Below, one piece after another: positions 26,333 to 37,100 of a stretch of DNA of 64,000 bases. Each line of letters begins with the position of its first letter. Within the stretch, counting starts at the first letter, position 1. The stretch is from Allomuricauda sp. CAU 1633 (GTDB lineage: Bacteria > Bacteroidota > Bacteroidia > Flavobacteriales > Flavobacteriaceae). Both the position numbers and the translations under genes were made by a program. The DNA is taken from NCBI RefSeq assembly GCF_017313225.1, contig NZ_JAFLNE010000002.1, forward strand, positions 62,001 through 126,000, given 5' to 3'. The notes beneath the pieces are model-generated. The model was not told the origin of the DNA. It searched no databases and saw only the letters and a list, made by a program, of their open reading frames with translations.

Positions 26333-27628
26333 ATGCTATTACTCTTTACCCATAAGGTTACCAACAGACTTACCTATACGGCAAGGCATATTTTTGAGGA
26401 AATATTGGGTATTGAAGTGGCATTTACCACCAAGGTTGAAGATTTCATCAAGCATTCCGGTCCAAAGATGACCTATTCCAAACAACCCCTTCAGAATGAA
26501 TTCTTTCTCAGGAGCAACGATCTGTTGTTTGAACAGGGCATTAACGATCTGGACATAAAAGTATCCGATTGGGAAGGGATTCCATGTTTTTTTGCAAGTG
26601 GTGAAAAAAGTACTGTCCCGTATGATATTTTTTCTGCGAGTTTCTTTCTTTTAAGTCGATACGAAGAGTATTTGCCCCACGTCAAGGATAGTGTGGGTCG
26701 ATTTCCTGTGAAGGAAAGCATCGCCTACCAAAACAATTTTTTGGAACTCCCTGTGGTAGATCTTTGGGCTTACAAATTACTTGACCTTCTTAAAGAGCGT
26801 TTTCCCGATATAGAAAATAAGGAACGGACGTATGATTTTACCTCCATCATTAATGTGACCACCTCCCACTGTTATGCCATGAGGGGTTTGGCCAGAAGCT
26901 TGGGTGGCTTTTTCCTGGATTTGGGAAGATTTAACTTTAGGGCATTGGTATATCGACTTTGGGTGCTTCTTGGTCTAAAGAAGGATCCTTATGATAACTT
27001 TTATGAGTTGGTGGACATCCATAAAAAGTTCCCAATAAAAACCATGTTCTTCTTTCAGTTTGCCAAGCATTCCGCGCACGATAAGAACATATCACCAAAC
27101 AATAACAAGTTTAGATATCTTATAAAATCCATAGCAGATTATAGTATTGTTTCCCTGAGCACCTCTTTTTTGTCTTCCACGAACAAAACTGTCTTGTTGG
27201 AAGAAAAAAAACGGCTGAGCAACCTTATCAACCGGCCTATAAATTACGCCAGACTCAGGTACAATAGGGTCAGTGTGCCCACCACCTATCGGAATTTGGT
27301 GGAAACAGAATTCACCGATGATTTTTCCATGGGCTATACCCACGAGATTGGCTTTAGGGCTGGAACCTGTACCCCCTTTCATTTTTACGATATTAATATG
27401 GAGGTGCGGCAACCGTTGAAGGTACATCCTTTTGCCATTCATGATTATGCGTTGGTGAACTTTAAAAAAAGGGATGAGATTTTTGAGAAGTTGGATAGGG
27501 TATATCGATTAGTGAAGCAGGTGAACGGGGATTTTGTCATTGTGTTTTCCAATGAGCTTTTGGGTAGCAAGCACAAGTTGGACTGGATGGAGCTGTATCA
27601 ATCATTTTTAAAGCGCTATTATGTTTGA
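26333..27628 (+). CDS. Polysaccharide deacetylase-like protein with DUF7033-type N-terminus
   Basis: A 431-residue protein. The N-terminal half (MLLLFTHKVTNRLTYTARHI ... FDIFSASFFLLSRYEEYLP) matches a flavobacterial module that I associate with DUF7033, and the second half (FNINVTTSH-like region SIINVTTSHCYAMRG and MGYTHEIGFRAGTCTPFHFY) has the shape of an NodB-type polysaccharide deacetylase barrel. The usual NodB D-H-H metal motif is not fully clear, so activity is uncertain. No signal peptide is seen. It overlaps the downstream yjjG gene by eight bases. Confidence 0.7.
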   Translation: MLLLFTHKVTNRLTYTARHIFEEILGIEVAFTTKVEDFIKHSGPKMTYSKQPLQNEFFLRSNDLLFEQGINDLDIKVSDWEGIPCFFASGEKSTVPYDIFSASFFLLSRYEEYLPHVKDSVGRFPVKESIAYQNNFLELPVVDLWAYKLLDLLKERFPDIENKERTYDFTSIINVTTSHCYAMRGLARSLGGFFLDLGRFNFRALVYRLWVLLGLKKDPYDNFYELVDIHKKFPIKTMFFFQFAKHSAHDKNISPNNNKFRYLIKSIADYSIVSLSTSFLSSTNKTVLLEEKKRLSNLINRPINYARLRYNRVSVPTTYRNLVETEFTDDFSMGYTHEIGFRAGTCTPFHFYDINMEVRQPLKVHPFAIHDYALVNFKKRDEIFEKLDRVYRLVKQVNGDFVIVFSNELLGSKHKLDWMELYQSFLKRYYV

Positions 27629-28310
27629 GCACCGTGTTACCGATGTCTTTTTTGATTTGGACCACACGCTTTGGGATTTTGAAAAAAACTCAGCCCTCAC
27701 TTTTCAAAAAATCCTTACCCAAAATTCGGTAAAAGTAGAGCTGGAAGCTTTTTTGGGCGTTTATGCCCCCATTAATCTAGAATATTGGAAACTGTACCGG
27801 GAAAACCGAGTGACCAAAGATGAACTTCGATTTCAGCGACTAAGGCGGACTTTTGATGCCATTGGGGCAGTGGTACAAGACGATCTTATTCACATTCTGG
27901 CTCACGAATACATTGAGCACCTCTCCACCTTTACATATTTGGTGCCCAATGCGGTGGAGGTTTTGGAATATCTATCACCAAAATACCGATTGCATATCAT
28001 CACCAACGGGTTTCAAGTAGTGCAAGAAAAAAAAATGATCGGGAGTAACATTCACCGGTACTTTGAGCAAATTGTAAATTCGGAAATGGCAGGGGTAAAA
28101 AAGCCTCATCCCTATATTTTTGAGTTGGCTCTTACCAAGGCCAATGTTGACCCAAAAAACACCATTATGGTGGGCGACAGCTTAGAGGCCGATATCCTGG
28201 GAGCACAGGCTATGGGAATGCAAACCATTCATTTTAACAGCAATGGAGAGCCTGATCATAACCACGGTATAATGATTAACAATTTGGGTGAAATAAAAAG
28301 CATTTTGTAG
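27621..28310 (+). CDS. yjjG: YjjG-type HAD pyrimidine nucleotidase
   Basis: A 229-residue HAD-superfamily phosphatase. Motif I is FFDLDHTLWDF with the nucleophilic Asp, motif II HIITNGF, motif III the Lys in KKPHPYIF, and motif IV VGDSLEADILGAQ. The cap region is alpha-helical. The YjjG clade dephosphorylates non-canonical pyrimidine nucleotides, protecting DNA, in the cytoplasm. It overlaps the upstream deacetylase-like gene by eight bases. Confidence 0.88.
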   Translation: MFEHRVTDVFFDLDHTLWDFEKNSALTFQKILTQNSVKVELEAFLGVYAPINLEYWKLYRENRVTKDELRFQRLRRTFDAIGAVVQDDLIHILAHEYIEHLSTFTYLVPNAVEVLEYLSPKYRLHIITNGFQVVQEKKMIGSNIHRYFEQIVNSEMAGVKKPHPYIFELALTKANVDPKNTIMVGDSLEADILGAQAMGMQTIHFNSNGEPDHNHGIMINNLGEIKSIL

Positions 28311-28363
28311 AGTTATAGTAGGGTATGGTGCACTTCTACTGTTTTTAAAGAAAAATATTTGTT

Positions 28364-28912
28364 ATGAAACGGTTGTTCCTGCGTCTACTCACGGGGTCTG
28401 CGCTTTTTTGCATCTTACTGTCTTGCTCTGAGGAGCAGGATTTTGATCAGTTCGATGATCTCTCCATTACTCCCACAGTGGCATCCAGTGTTTTTTATTT
28501 AGAATCAGATGAGGAAACCATCAATGCTGTTCCAGCAGGGCCATTCTATTACCAAACGGTAAATTTTGATGCCTTCAATGAGGAGTATGTGGCAGAACGG
28601 CTTCTGGAAGGCACCATGATTTACGAAATTGAAAATACAACCAGCAAACGACTTCAAATCGGCATTGAATTTTTGGACGAAGGAGGAAATGTCATCGATG
28701 TGGAACTTTTTAGTATTGAACCCAACCTTCCGGAAACATTTACAAGGGAAGTGGCCTACGGCCCAACCGGGAAGAGTTTGAATATTCTAACAGCTACCGA
28801 CGGTCTCCGAATTTCTGGAAATAACCAGAGCGATACCAACAGTGTTTCCAACGCTTCTGAACCCAAGGTTATTTTAAGATCGGCTGCTGAATTCTTATTT
28901 CGACTAAAATGA
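28364..28912 (+). CDS. Putative lipoprotein of an envelope cluster
   Basis: A 182-residue protein with signal peptide and lipobox (ILLSCSEEQ, Cys at residue 21). The mature part is acidic and mostly beta-like, without recognisable domains. It overlaps the next gene, encoding a DUF5723 outer-membrane barrel, by four bases, so the two are probably produced together and may interact at the outer membrane. I do not recognise the family. Confidence 0.75.
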   Translation: MKRLFLRLLTGSALFCILLSCSEEQDFDQFDDLSITPTVASSVFYLESDEETINAVPAGPFYYQTVNFDAFNEEYVAERLLEGTMIYEIENTTSKRLQIGIEFLDEGGNVIDVELFSIEPNLPETFTREVAYGPTGKSLNILTATDGLRISGNNQSDTNSVSNASEPKVILRSAAEFLFRLK

Positions 28913-30363
28913 AGAGAATTCGGTTGTTTTTATATATATCACTCTTGGGAGTTGTATCAGTATGTGCCCAAAACAAGCAATTGCTCTACGACTTTGTTGA
29001 GATTCCCCAATCTTTAATGGTAAATCCAGGGGTAAAAACATCGGAAAAATGGCATACCGGTGTGCCGTTCATTTCTGGGTTGGCTTTTCAAGCAGGGACG
29101 AGTGGCGTAACTGTGAACGACCTTTTTGCCAATGATGGCATTGACTTTACCACCAAGGTTCGGGAGCGCGTGTTGGATGCCATGACCCATAGGGACGATT
29201 TTAGTACTACAAGCCAAATAGAAGGATTTAATGTTGGGTTCAGAGGTAAAAATAGGCCTGATGACTACTATTCCTTTGGAATATATGGCGAAACAGATAT
29301 TATTGTGTATTGGCCCAGGGACTTGGCCATTTTGGCATTCGAGGGCAATGGAGGTGCCAATATTGGAAGAAATTTTGATTTAGGGGATGTAAGTCTTCGG
29401 GGCGAAATGATAAACGTGTTCCAATTTGGAGTCAACCGAAAAGTCAGTAATACCCTCACGGTTGGTGCACGGGCAAAATTGTATTCCAGTGTCTTCCAGT
29501 TTCAATCAATAGGCAATTCAGGGTCTTTTAGAACCACCCAAGGGCAGGACAACATTTATGTAAGCACAATTACGGCCGATATGCAACTACAAACTGCAGG
29601 GGTCAAAGAAATTTTCGACATTTTGGATGATGACTCCCGAAGTGCGAGGGAAGAATTGCCCCTGCTCTTTGCAAAACGGGTGCTTTTTGGCGGAAATCTT
29701 GGTCTTGGTTTCGATGCAGGGTTCAGTTATAATCTAAATCCACAAACCACCATAACTGCAAGTATCCTAGATGTTGGCTTTATTTATCAGTCCAAAGACC
29801 TCCAAAACTATACCCTTCGCGGTAGTGCCAGTACCGAAGGGATTACTGTATTCTTGCCAGAAGACATCAACAATGTTAACAATGACCTGTGGCAAGATTT
29901 GGTGGACGATATTGAGGAGTCTCTCCCCTTTGAAGAGAATTCGGAAAGTTATATTTCCCTTAGACCCGTTAAAGCCTATGGATCTATCAGGTACGATTTT
30001 GGTGAAGGGGGTAACGGTTTTGACGATTGCTACTGCAGCATTTACAGGGATGGCGGCAGTAATCGTGATTTTTATCCCAACAGTGTAGGGGGGCAGCTTT
30101 ATATGATAAAAAGACCCCGTGGCATTCAAGCGGCATTGACCGGATTCTATCAACGCCGGTTTGGGAGGGTACTTTCCTTAAAGGGGACTTATACGGTGGA
30201 CAAATATTCGCTCACCAATATAGGGTTGGGGCTAAATCTTCAGGCAGGGCCCATTAATTTTTATGTGTTGGCCGATAATCTTCTGAGTTACCGCAATGTG
30301 GCCAATAGCCATTACGCTTCTTTACAGTTCGGATTTAATATCATATCTTGGAACGGTAATTGA
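28909..30363 (+). CDS. DUF5723 family outer-membrane beta-barrel protein
   Basis: A 484-residue protein with a Sec signal peptide (cleaved near VCAQ, residue 21). The mature sequence is rich in alternating hydrophobic/aromatic segments typical of outer-membrane barrels, ending in a C-terminal aromatic-rich strand (YASLQFGFNIISWNGN). The opening LVNPG-type NPGVK segment and overall pattern match DUF5723, which relates to PorV/FadL-like proteins. Role unknown. It is the middle gene of a three-gene envelope unit. Confidence 0.8.
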   Translation: MKRIRLFLYISLLGVVSVCAQNKQLLYDFVEIPQSLMVNPGVKTSEKWHTGVPFISGLAFQAGTSGVTVNDLFANDGIDFTTKVRERVLDAMTHRDDFSTTSQIEGFNVGFRGKNRPDDYYSFGIYGETDIIVYWPRDLAILAFEGNGGANIGRNFDLGDVSLRGEMINVFQFGVNRKVSNTLTVGARAKLYSSVFQFQSIGNSGSFRTTQGQDNIYVSTITADMQLQTAGVKEIFDILDDDSRSAREELPLLFAKRVLFGGNLGLGFDAGFSYNLNPQTTITASILDVGFIYQSKDLQNYTLRGSASTEGITVFLPEDINNVNNDLWQDLVDDIEESLPFEENSESYISLRPVKAYGSIRYDFGEGGNGFDDCYCSIYRDGGSNRDFYPNSVGGQLYMIKRPRGIQAALTGFYQRRFGRVLSLKGTYTVDKYSLTNIGLGLNLQAGPINFYVLADNLLSYRNVANSHYASLQFGFNIISWNGN

Positions 30364-30375
30364 GGAAACAACTAT

Positions 30376-31230
30376 ATGAAGAAAAAAATAGTATTTACGC
30401 TGGTGTTTGTTTTGGTGACAAGCATGGCTATGAAAGGGCAGTTGAACGAGTATAAATATATTATCGTTCCCAAAAAATTTGAGACGTTCAAAAAAGAAAA
30501 TCAATATATGACCAGTACCATGGTCAAACATTTGTTTACCCAAAAGGGCTTTACCCCAGTTTATGATGATGCGCTGCCCGAAGACTTGGCAAACAACAGG
30601 TGCCTAGGTCTTTTGGCCAGTTTATCAGATGATTCTTCCATGTTTTCTACTAAGGTAACAGTCATATTAAAGAACTGTCAGTCTATTGAGGTGTATAGGA
30701 CTATGGAAGGAAAAAGCAAGGTAAAAGAATATACAGGTGCTTATAAAGATGCCCTTGAAAACGCTTTCACTTCGTTTGATGCAATGGACTATGCCTATAC
30801 CCCTAAAAAATCAGAAGTAAAAGAAGTGGCTGAGCAACCTATTACCGTGAGTTTTAAGGACGATGTGAAAAAATTGGACGAAGAACCCCAAACCACCATG
30901 GTTGTAAAACAGGAAGCCACTCTGGAAAACCAAAGCTATGAAAGTATTGAACCTAAGTCTTCCACATACACCCAACCTAGTGTAAAAAGTGTACAGCCAA
31001 CCTCCACTGTTTCTGGTTTGTTGTATGCCCAACCCATTGATAACGGATACCAATTGGTGGATAGCACTCCCAAAGTGGTGATGAAGCTCATGTCAACCTC
31101 CATGGAAAATGTGTTCTTGACCGATTATCAAGGAAACAGTGGCATGGTGATGCAAAAAGATGGAAAGTGGTTCTTGGAATATGCCGAAGGTGGCGAAAAG
31201 AAGTTAAAGGAACTCAACATCAAGTTTTAG
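30376..31230 (+). CDS. Secreted protein of unknown function, EYKYIIVP type
   Basis: A 284-residue protein with a Sec signal peptide (cleaved near MKGQ). The N-terminal domain EYKYIIVPKKFETFKKENQYM to about residue 140 is a flavobacterial motif that I recall from other uncharacterised exported proteins. A low-complexity linker rich in Ser, Thr, Pro and Val (about 150-220) leads to a C-terminal beta-rich domain ending ELNIKF. It is the third gene of the lipoprotein-barrel unit, 12 bases after the barrel gene, and its stop interlocks with that of rarA. Confidence 0.7.
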   Translation: MKKKIVFTLVFVLVTSMAMKGQLNEYKYIIVPKKFETFKKENQYMTSTMVKHLFTQKGFTPVYDDALPEDLANNRCLGLLASLSDDSSMFSTKVTVILKNCQSIEVYRTMEGKSKVKEYTGAYKDALENAFTSFDAMDYAYTPKKSEVKEVAEQPITVSFKDDVKKLDEEPQTTMVVKQEATLENQSYESIEPKSSTYTQPSVKSVQPTSTVSGLLYAQPIDNGYQLVDSTPKVVMKLMSTSMENVFLTDYQGNSGMVMQKDGKWFLEYAEGGEKKLKELNIKF

Positions 31231-32504
31231 AACCCGTATTTGTCCTTCCAACGTTTTTTTAGAAATTCCCGCATGGCATTTTCCCTTGGGTTATTTCCTG
31301 GGCGATAAAAAGCGGTACCCGAAATCTCCTCTGGAAGGAACTCAAAGTCTGCAAAGTTGTTTTCGTGGTCATGGGCATATTGGTAGCCTATTCCGTACCC
31401 AATATCCTTCATCAATTTGGTGGGAGCATTTCTAATGGCCAAGGGTACCGATAGGTCGCCGGTCAACCGTACTTTTTGTTGCGCCTCGTTAATGGCCGCA
31501 TAGCTAGCATTGCTCTTGGGTGAACTGGCCAAATAGGTAGCGCATTGGCTTAAAATGATTCGTGCTTCGGGATAGCCAATAGTGTTCACCGCTTGAAACG
31601 TAGTGTTGGCCAATACAAGGGCCGTTGGATTGGCATTGCCAATATCTTCGGAAGCCAAAATCACCATTCTTCTGGCAATGAACTTTACATCCTCTCCGCC
31701 TTCAATCATTCGGGCTAGCCAGTACACGGCGGCATTGGGGTCGCTTCCTCGAATGGATTTTATAAAAGCCGAGATAATATCATAATGCTGTTCACCAGTT
31801 TTATCATAAAGCACGGTGTTCTTTTGCACCTTGTTCAAAACCGATTGATTGGTAATGGTGACCTCTTTTGTATTTTCGGAGTTGACAATAAGCTCAAAAA
31901 TGTTCAATAATTTTCTGCCATCGCCGCCTGAGAGTCGAAGCAATGCTTCCGTCTCTTTAAGATTGATTTTTTTGTCTTTCAGAACTTTATCGGTTTTCAT
32001 GGCCCTGTTCAAAAGAGCTTCTAAATCTTCTTTGTCAAAAGGATTTAGGATATAAACTTGGCATCGGGATAAAAGTGCAGGAATCACCTCAAAACTTGGA
32101 TTTTCGGTAGTGGCTCCGATTAAAGTAACCCACCCTTTTTCCACCGCACCCAATAACGAATCTTGTTGCGACTTGCTAAATCGATGAATCTCGTCAATGA
32201 ACAAAATAGGATTTTTGGCCGTGAACAGTCCGCCACTCTGTTTGGCTTTTTCAATCACCTCTCGAACATCCTTAACCCCACTGCTGATGGCACTCAGTGT
32301 ATAAAAAGGCCGCTGGCTCTCACTGGCAATGATGTTGGCCAAAGTGGTTTTTCCGGTTCCCGGAGGCCCCCAGAAAATCAAAGAAGGAATTACGCCATTT
32401 CGTATTTGGTTGGTCAAGGCACCTTTTGGCCCCACCAAATGCTGTTGACTGATGTAATCCTCTAATGTTTTGGGACGTATACGTTCTGCCAAGGGTTCAT
32501 TCAT
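31227..32504 (-). CDS. rarA: Replication-associated recombination protein A (AAA+ ATPase)
   Basis: A 425-residue AAA+ ATPase of the RarA/MgsA/WRNIP1 family, acting at stalled replication forks. Walker A is [12 protein letters not shown] near residues 46-57, Walker [11 protein letters not shown] near 101-110, followed by sensor and arginine-finger motifs ([18 protein letters not shown]). The C-terminal domain ([20 protein letters not shown]) is typical of RarA. The N-terminus [17 protein letters not shown] is a normal start. It is convergent with the preceding envelope gene and shares an interlocked stop. Confidence 0.96.
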   Translation of the reverse strand: MNEPLAERIRPKTLEDYISQQHLVGPKGALTNQIRNGVIPSLIFWGPPGTGKTTLANIIASESQRPFYTLSAISSGVKDVREVIEKAKQSGGLFTAKNPILFIDEIHRFSKSQQDSLLGAVEKGWVTLIGATTENPSFEVIPALLSRCQVYILNPFDKEDLEALLNRAMKTDKVLKDKKINLKETEALLRLSGGDGRKLLNIFELIVNSENTKEVTITNQSVLNKVQKNTVLYDKTGEQHYDIISAFIKSIRGSDPNAAVYWLARMIEGGEDVKFIARRMVILASEDIGNANPTALVLANTTFQAVNTIGYPEARIILSQCATYLASSPKSNASYAAINEAQQKVRLTGDLSVPLAIRNAPTKLMKDIGYGIGYQYAHDHENNFADFEFLPEEISGTAFYRPGNNPRENAMREFLKKRWKDKYGF

Positions 32505-32623
32505 GCCGATAAAAATAAGACAATTTTAGAGGTATAAAGGACATCTCCACACCAGCGTTTTCAACAAACCTGACAATTTGTGTAAATTCATGTCCGTGGT
32601 CAGGTAATTGATATACCAAGCAT

Positions 32624-33352
32624 ATGCAGGCAAATGAACATTTCAAATTTTCCAATGGGGTTGTTTTGGCACCCTTACTTGCCGTGTTAGCCATTTGGAC
32701 CGTATTTTGGGTTGAAGTCAAGTTTGGCATCAACTTTAATGATTATGGAATTTACCCCAGAAGAATTTCAGGGTTAAAAGGAGTCTTGCTAAGCCCATTC
32801 ATCCATGGTTCTGTAGAGCATTTGTACAACAACACCATTCCTCTTGCGGTTTTAACGGCTTTTCTGTTTTATTTCTATCAAAAAGCAGCCTTACGGGTTT
32901 TTGTTTATGGAATCTTGATTTCGGGGCTACTTACTTGGATCATTGCACGACCATCCTACCATATTGGGGCTAGTGGGGTCATTTATGTGTTGGCCAGTTT
33001 TATTTTTTTCAAAGGTGTTTTTGCGAAGCATTATAGGTTGGTGGCCCTTTCCTTGGTGGTTGTTTTTATTTATGGAAGCATGTTGTGGTATATTTTTCCG
33101 GTACGGGAGAATATTTCATGGGAAGGCCATCTAGCGGGGTTCATTACAGGATTTGTTTTGGCCCTGACCCTAATCGTGAAAGTTCCGGTTGAAAAAAAGT
33201 TTGAATGGGAGCGGGAGGACTATAATGAAGAGGACGACCCTTTTCTAAAACATTTTGATGAGGACGGGAACTTTATTGAAACTACGGAAGAGCCGCATAA
33301 TCAAATCCAAATAAAATACCATTACAAAAAGGACAACGAAGGCAACATTTAA
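32624..33352 (+). CDS. Rhomboid family intramembrane serine protease
   Basis: A 242-residue membrane protease with six predicted helices. The catalytic dyad is Ser117 in GASGVIYVLA and His169 in WEGHLAGFITGF, the right order and spacing for rhomboids. A short cytosolic-looking acidic C-terminal tail (EREDYNEEDDPFLKHFDEDG) follows. Substrates are unknown; bacterial rhomboids cleave single-pass membrane proteins. Its stop interlocks with that of the convergent rlmB gene. Confidence 0.93.
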   Translation: MQANEHFKFSNGVVLAPLLAVLAIWTVFWVEVKFGINFNDYGIYPRRISGLKGVLLSPFIHGSVEHLYNNTIPLAVLTAFLFYFYQKAALRVFVYGILISGLLTWIIARPSYHIGASGVIYVLASFIFFKGVFAKHYRLVALSLVVVFIYGSMLWYIFPVRENISWEGHLAGFITGFVLALTLIVKVPVEKKFEWEREDYNEEDDPFLKHFDEDGNFIETTEEPHNQIQIKYHYKKDNEGNI

Positions 33353-34080
33353 CCTCTTCGTTGCCGTACCACTTCATACAAAAACACCCCACAGGCCACC
33401 GAAACATTGAGAGAGCCAATACTTCCCAAAAGGGGTAGTTTTGCGGTACGATCTAAAATATTGAGGATGGATGGCGAAATACCCCTATCCTCTGAACCCA
33501 TGACGATGGCGCATGGTTGGTTAAAGTCCACTGCGTAGATTTCATCTTCGGTCTTTTCGGTGGCACCCACAACACTGATTCCCGATGATTGTAGATAGAA
33601 TATGGCATCCTTGAGGTGGTCTACCTTGGCAATGGGCACATTAAAAGCTGCTCCGGCAGATGTTTTTACGGTGTCATCGGTGATGGGAGCTGCTCCACTT
33701 TTAGGGATGATAATGGCATGTACCCCACAGCATTCTGCGGTTCGAATAATGGCGCCAAAATTACGCACATCCGAAACTTGGTCCAATAGCAAGAAAAAGG
33801 GCATTTTTTCCTGTGTTATCACATTTTCCACCAAAGTTTCAAATTCATGGAATTGTACGGGTGAAATCTGAGCCACTACCCCTTGGTGGTTGTTTCGGGT
33901 AAGCCGGTTGAGTTTTTCAATGGGTACATAAGAAGCACTGATACCATTTTTTCTAATGGTCGACTCCAATTCCTTAAAAAGCTCACCTTTAAGGCCTCTT
34001 TGCAGAAATATCTTGTTTATGGGCTGGTTGGCCTCCATGGCCTCCATTACAGCCCTTATTCCATAAATCTGGTCACTCAT
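33349..34080 (-). CDS. rlmB: 23S rRNA (guanosine(2251)-2'-O)-methyltransferase family
   Basis: A 243-residue SPOUT methyltransferase. The N-terminal substrate-binding domain (residues 1-75, YGIRAVMEAMEAN) is followed by the knotted SPOUT domain with VRNFGAIIRTAECCG, IVMGSEDRGISPSIL and LPLLGSIGSLNVSVACGVFLYE, the three conserved motifs. RlmB methylates G2251 in the P loop of 23S rRNA; assignment within the SpoU family is by length and motif order. It is monocistronic and convergent with the rhomboid gene. Confidence 0.9.
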   Translation of the reverse strand: MSDQIYGIRAVMEAMEANQPINKIFLQRGLKGELFKELESTIRKNGISASYVPIEKLNRLTRNNHQGVVAQISPVQFHEFETLVENVITQEKMPFFLLLDQVSDVRNFGAIIRTAECCGVHAIIIPKSGAAPITDDTVKTSAGAAFNVPIAKVDHLKDAIFYLQSSGISVVGATEKTEDEIYAVDFNQPCAIVMGSEDRGISPSILNILDRTAKLPLLGSIGSLNVSVACGVFLYEVVRQRRG

Positions 34081-34114
34081 TTCCTTGGATCAATTGTTGA
34101 ATGCTGCAAATATA

Positions 34115-37100
34115 TCACGAAGAAATCTTGTGGGCACCCATGGGGCCATTATTTGTGGTATGTAACAAGAGGGTCTCGTTTTTGGCATTGGTGATCAGCT
34201 CAACACTTTTTACATTGCCCCCCATAAAAAGCCCGGAATCTGGATAGGGTACGCTGATGTACCCATTGTTTCCGTTAGAAAGTAGAATCACTCCGGATAG
34301 GGCATCCAATCGGGGCGTTTCCACCTCAGTTTCATAAATGTTGCCTACGGCAATGATATCGTCATACCCATCTTGATTAAGGTCGGCAACAGCGCAATCC
34401 AAAATTGGAATGGTCTGCCCCGCTACAGGGAGGATATGCTTTTCAAAAACAAGATTGCCTTTGTTGACCAATACAACAGACTCGAGTTGAGTCACTGTAC
34501 TTTCATAGGAGGTTTTCAACTTCTCTCCATAAATGTCCACCAAACTGGCGTTGGCAAATTCGGAATAGGTCTGGAATTTTTCCTTGATAAAAGGCATTTG
34601 TTGCGATGAGCATTCCCTTCCGCGAACAGGCACAAAAGTTCCATGGTATTTTTTGCTCAATACAATGTCATTGGTACCGTTTTCATCAAAATCGGTGGCA
34701 TATACCTTGAACGGTTTTTCTTCTGAAGCCTTGAACTTGATATTAAGGCCCACATTACCGATCACATAATCTTTTAGACCATCCTTGTTCACATCAGTCT
34801 CGGTAACAGAGAACCACCATCCTTGTTCACTAAGCATAGAGTCTTCTTGCCCCATATTTTTAAAAGTTCCCTGGTTATTGATAAAAACCCCGATTCCGGT
34901 CCATTCGCCTACAGCGATAAAGTCGGGCCAGCCATCATTGTTCACATCTGTGGTCTGGATGTCATTTACAATACCAAAATCTTGGAATTCCGGTGCTATT
35001 TGCTGGGTAACATCTACCAGTTCGCCATCCCTATTTTCAAATAAAACAGAAGTTTGTGGTTTTGGATATTGTTTGGGAACCACCCGATTACCTACCAGAA
35101 TGTCATTATCTCCATCTTTATCAAAATCTATGATGGAAACCGATTTTCCATTTTTGGGAAGCTTGGACAGTGCATCGCTTTGCAATCTTGTAAATTGCCC
35201 CCGGCCATCATTGATATAGATTCTGTCTGCGTGATAGGATGAATTTTCAGCAAATTCGTTTCCGCCACTGACCACATATAAATCCATATCAGCATCGCCA
35301 TCAAAATCAAAAAATACGGATTCCATATCCTCAAATTGGGCATCATTGGAGAGGGAAGGGGAGTTCAACTTTGAAAACCCGCTATTAGATTGTACATAGA
35401 ATTGTCCAGCTTGCCCAGAAGCGCCTCCTACGTGAATATCTTCCAACCCATCGCCATTGATATCACCTTTGGTGATAAAGGGTCCCAGATTGGATTGTTT
35501 ATAAGGGAGAAGGATTTCCGTTTCAAAATCGTCATACACATTTTCGGTATGGACAAAGTCCAATCCCAATGCTTTGGCATCGAATCCAGTAAAATAGATG
35601 TTCTTTTCTGATTTGGAAGGAATGGGTACGGTGGCGTCACTTTCATTGAAGGTAAGTGTGGAATTCGCTGGTACGTTGAATTTTTGTTCCATTTTGCCAG
35701 ATTTCCAATATACCGTCACTGTATCCACTGTATTTTGATGGGCAAGCCCAAAAAAGGCTTTGGGCTCTTGGGCGGAACGGTAGCCACGGACCCTTTTTAC
35801 TTCAACCATCTGTGAAGTATTGCCCGTACTGACCTTGACTTTGGCAAATTCCTCGGAGGAATCCCCATTGGTAATGACCTTTAGGTAATTTCCGCGTTCC
35901 TCCTCAACGGAAAGGTTTTGGTACACAAATGCGGATTCATCCATGTTATTGATGATAATGTCAAGATCACCATCATTGTCCAAATCTCCGGAAGCGGCAC
36001 CATTACTGAACGAAAAATCATCCAAGCCCCAATCTTTGGCAACATCATCATAAATGAGCTCTGAGGTTCTCTTGTACATGATGTTGGGGAGTTTTTCAGA
36101 GGGCATGGACTCATAGAGCTGCTGTTTTACTTCCAAAGGAACATTTTGACCATATTTTTGTCTCGCCTCAAAGACCTTTCCCTGCAGATCGTTATCCAAG
36201 GCATAACGGCGATACCCATTGGTAACATGGATTTCCTTGTGCCCGTCCAGATCAAAATCGTTCATGAGTACAGACCAGCTCCAATCGGTATTGGCCACAC
36301 CGGACAGTTGCGAAATATTGCTGAATTTGTTATTGCCCATGTTTTTTTGGAGGGAGTTGTACATATATTGATAGTGGTATCCGGCCTTGTTCACCAAATA
36401 ATCGAATCGTTTGGTGTTCATAGAGGCCATCAGTGTTTTGGAACGTACATGGTCGTTAGCGGCCATGTCCAGCACAAAAATGTCCTGAAGGTCATCATTG
36501 TCCAGATCGGCAATGTCCACGCCCATACCGTAAAAAGAGATTTGGTCAGTGGTTTCTTTAATGTGGTCTGAAAAAGTGCCATTTTGATTGTTGATGTAAA
36601 GTGCATCAGGCAAATAGTAGTCACTGGCCATATAGATATCCATCCATCCATCTTCATTAATATCGGCAACAGCAAGCCCAAGGCCAAAGATGGGTTTGTC
36701 AAGACCAGCGGCTTTGGTAATATCAGTGAAAGTTCCACCATCGTTTCTGTAAAGGTGGGATGAATTAAAATAGGCGGTTTCCGCATCGGAATTCACATAG
36801 CGGTTAAAGCTGATTGGATCCATGCCATAGAGTTCGTTCTCGTTCATGACAAGACAGTCCAGATCACCATCTTTGTCCATATCAAAAAAGACAGATTGGG
36901 TACTGATACCCATATCGGCAAGCCCATATTGTTCTGCCTGCTCCTCAAATGTTCCATCTTGTTGGTTAATGAACAATAGATTTTTTCGTCTGTCCCGGGT
37001 ATTGGGCCCACCTTGGGAGACGTAGATATCCATCCATCCGTCTTGATTTATATCGGCAAAAGTTACCCCATTGGACCATATTTTCCCGGTGTTGATTTGA

